DNA from: Neocallimastix lanati (nom. inval.)
Lineage: Eukaryota; Neocallimastigomycota; Neocallimastigomycetes; Neocallimastigales; Neocallimastigaceae
Direction: 5' to 3'
DNA length: 52,500 nt
NCBI GenBank assembly: GCA_016946835.1
Contig: JACVTC010000025.1
Location: forward strand, 1,355,001-1,407,500
The stretch's first letter is position 1; each line of letters opens with the position of its first letter. Under the pieces are notes generated by a model that saw only the letters and a program-made list of their open reading frames with translations, was not told the DNA's origin and searched no databases. The position numbers and the translations under genes are program-made. Of this stretch, positions 50,065-52,500 are shown in pieces.

Positions 50065-50990
50065 TTTTTTAATTATTATTTCAATATATATATATATATA
50101 TTTTAAAAAAATTTAAAAAAAAAAAAAAAAAAAATAATTAGTGATTATAAAAAATATTGATAATTTTCTTATAAAAATTATTACTTTAGAAATAGTGATT
50201 TTCATTTTTCAATTAATGATTCCACTATTATTATATATAAATTCATTCTATTTTATTTCTATTAATTTATTTAAATGATAATTTATTACAATACTAAATA
50301 ATTTTTATATATTTTTATAAAATTATTAAATAATATGAGTTTACGTATTAGAATAATTTATATAAAACTAATCAATGGCTCTAGCATATTACTATATTTG
50401 TAATTAATATTTTACTATTATTAAAAAATATATATTGTAGTTGCTATCGATATTAATTACTTTTTAATTATTGTAAATGATTTGTTATAAATGCAATATG
50501 AATCACATTAGTAAGATAGAGTTATTATCATTAGGTTAATTAATTGATTGGACTAATTTAATATAATTTACATTAGCATTAACTTATTTAATGATGATTT
50601 AATATAATAAAATAAGTAGAAACTAGCTAAATTCAACAAGGTTTTCTTGTATTTATTTATTATTAAATTTTATTGAAGTCATTAATAAAATTAATTATTA
50701 ATTTTTTATAATAAAAAGATTTAATAAAAGCTAATAATAAAGTTACTTAAAATATGATATTAATTAATATTAAAAAATTCATTTAAAATTAATCCCAATA
50801 TATAAATTACCGAGTTTAATTTATATATTGAAATAATTTTAAATAAAAAGTTCCTAAAAATCATAAATATTTAATATATATTAATCTATAATAATAATTA
50901 AATAATTAAAATAAATCTAAAGAATAATACTTTTTAAATATATTAGAGTAATAAAAAAAAAAAAAAAAAAAAAAAAATTTTTTTTAAAAC
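50065..50990. other. AT-rich non-coding DNA
   Basis: Fewer homopolymers than average for the window, with no open frame and no motif. It may be an old decayed repeat. Confidence 0.5.
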
Positions 50991-51083
50991 TCTATATACA
51001 TATTTTAAACAAAGATTTTGAACTTACCCAAAAATTTGTTTTCTGTATAAGTTCAAAACCTTAGTTTAAAATATGTATATAGA
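50991..51083. repeat. 36-bp hairpin
   Basis: Arms 50991-51026 and 51048-51083 are reverse complements over 36 bases with about two mismatches, around a 21-base loop. They include tctatatacatattttaaac and ttttgaactta. No flanking direct repeat is obvious. Confidence 0.82.
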
Positions 51084-51137
51084 AAAAAATATATATATAT
51101 GTATAAAATAAAAAAAAAATAAAATAAAAAAATAAAA

Positions 51138-51138
<1 letters not shown>

Positions 51139-51186
<48 letters not shown>
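51139..51186. repeat. (AAT)n microsatellite
   Basis: About 16 uninterrupted AAT units. Confidence 0.9.
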
Positions 51187-51189
<3 letters not shown>

Positions 51190-51589
51190 TTTATAAAAAT
51201 GATTTTTAATTCAATTTTATAAAAAAAAAAAAAAAATTATCTATTAAATATAAATATTTAAAAAATTATTATTAAAATACTTAAAATAATTACTATATTT
51301 AAAAATCACCATGAAAAATTTTTATCTTTCTTATTATTTTTTTTTATTACTTTACTTATATCATTAATGTTGTTTTTTTTTTTTTAAGTATAACTGTTAA
51401 AACAGTGAATTAATTGATAAATTTTTCGATTATAAAAAAAATTTTGTAAATTTGTATTTACAACCTCAAGTAAGACTGATAAAAAAAAAAAAAAAAAAAA
51501 ACATTGCAAAATTGGATGTCAAAATGTTAAAATACTTTTTATTTTCTTTAATAAACATATTTTAAATATGTCCCTTTAAAAAAAACGCT

Positions 51590-51866
51590 TAAACGAAAGT
51601 TAAAATTAGAGTACATAAGGGTAAGATAGCTTCTTTAATTTGAACCAAGTACTCCTTAGCAATTTTTTTTTTTTTTTTTTTTTTTTTTTGTTACGAAAAA
51701 ATCATTACCTACAGATTGTAACGCTATTGACTGATGAAATTTGTTTTAATTTAAAAAAGAAAATTTAATTGATCTGACTTTACCACATTAACTTTTATAT
51801 TCATGAAGCAAATTCTTTAAAAATAAGAAATCATCAAGGTTTTCAAGATTTAGGACCTAAAGAAAA

Positions 51867-51898
<32 letters not shown>

Positions 51899-52344
51899 GA
51901 TTTTATAAAGATGCAATAATACTTTTTCATGAGAAAGTTTTTTTTTTTTTTGATATAATAAGGGCAGTAGAAAAAAGCTGAGACTTTTAGATCACAAGGA
52001 AACTCTAGCATATGATGAACTTTATCACCAACTTTATTAGCTATTTCTATAAAATTTGTTCACCATTTCATTAAAACTTAACTCTTCATTATCATCAAAT
52101 TCATTAAGAAGAATTTGAGAGGTAAGTTACTTGAGAATATTTCATTTTTTTTTTTTTTTTTTTTACTTTTTTCATTACACATCGGTGTTGGGACCATTTT
52201 AAATCTTCTAGATGGAGGAGAAGCAATGAAAACCTTTCTGAGTCATTCTTTCTTACAGGAAAGGATAAGAGGGAAGTGGTCAGAAATTATCATTAAATGT
52301 ACTATACTACAAACAAAACAGATACCCTATTAATATATTTCCTT

Positions 52345-52386
<42 letters not shown>

Positions 52387-52500
52387 TTAAATAAAACATG
52401 ATCAATACAAGACGATCTACCATCCCGAGCCCAGGTGAAATTTCTGTTAAATAATCATAAATTAGCTAAAAGTATATTTAAAAGAAAAGAAAAAAAAAAT
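51590..52500 (-). pseudogene. LINE endonuclease and linker relic, runs off the window
   Basis: Minus-strand sense enters from beyond 52500. TWARDGRSSCIDHVLFN is encoded around 52440-52385, the EEP block that precedes the last motif. SDHFPLILSCKKE follows from 52284 (SDH codons 52284-52276). A linker piece, LLNEFDDNEELSFNEMVNKF, lies near 52110-52050, then ANKVGDKVHHM near 52040, comparable to ANEVGDEIE in the relic at 5330-6600. T runs and stops split the frame. The plus-strand frame at 52115-52333 is the opposite-strand shadow. RT is not visible within the window. Confidence 0.7.

Overview
The window looks like nuclear DNA of an anaerobic gut fungus (Neocallimastigomycota; Piromyces, Neocallimastix, Anaeromyces or Orpinomyces type). 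This is inferred from three things: extremely AT-rich intergenic DNA full of homopolymers; a GH6 cellobiohydrolase carrying two fungal dockerin (CBM10-type) modules; and a compact bacterial-type acetyltransferase beside spliceosomal genes. No database search was possible, so genus and species are not assigned.

Layout. 1-2085: AT-rich DNA with a minisatellite. 2086-3615: three-exon seven-transmembrane protein (+). 4199-6600: decayed retroelement DNA including a LINE endonuclease relic (+), partly duplicated in inverted orientation at 15650-16800. 7236-7564: orphan coding fragment. 8053-9798: 5'-truncated LINE (-) with a target-site duplication. 9808-12522: about 310-bp inverted repeats around a hexapeptide acetyltransferase gene (10710-11243, -); the right arm was later split by a tRNA-derived SINE with a perfect 15-bp duplication. 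14223-14413: solo LTR with a 5-bp duplication. 14525-16480: LINE relics (-). 17457-18929: GH6 enzyme (-). 21990-23190: an unexplained block with few homopolymers. 23212-28829: a cluster of LINE copies, one nearly full length (24239-28610, -). 29734-31613: Gi-type G-protein alpha subunit (-), whose intron holds tandem and inverted repeats. 31614-38400: AT-rich DNA with large minisatellite fields. 38405-41150: Ty1/copia relic (-). 42149-44461: five-exon uncharacterised secretory/membrane protein (+). 45588-47330: 14-repeat ankyrin protein (-). 47331-51590: AT-rich non-coding DNA. 51590-52500: another LINE relic (-) running out of the window.

The genes do not form a pathway. The GH6 enzyme would be secreted and docked into the extracellular cellulosome. 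The G-alpha and the 7TM protein are both signalling-type proteins, but nothing in the sequence links them. The most notable observations are the acetyltransferase inside long inverted repeats, the SINE whose head carries an encoded CCA end, the solo LTR, and introns whose 3' splice sites are preceded by long A runs instead of a pyrimidine tract. Exon boundaries were worked out by hand from reading-frame phase and GT/AG sites.
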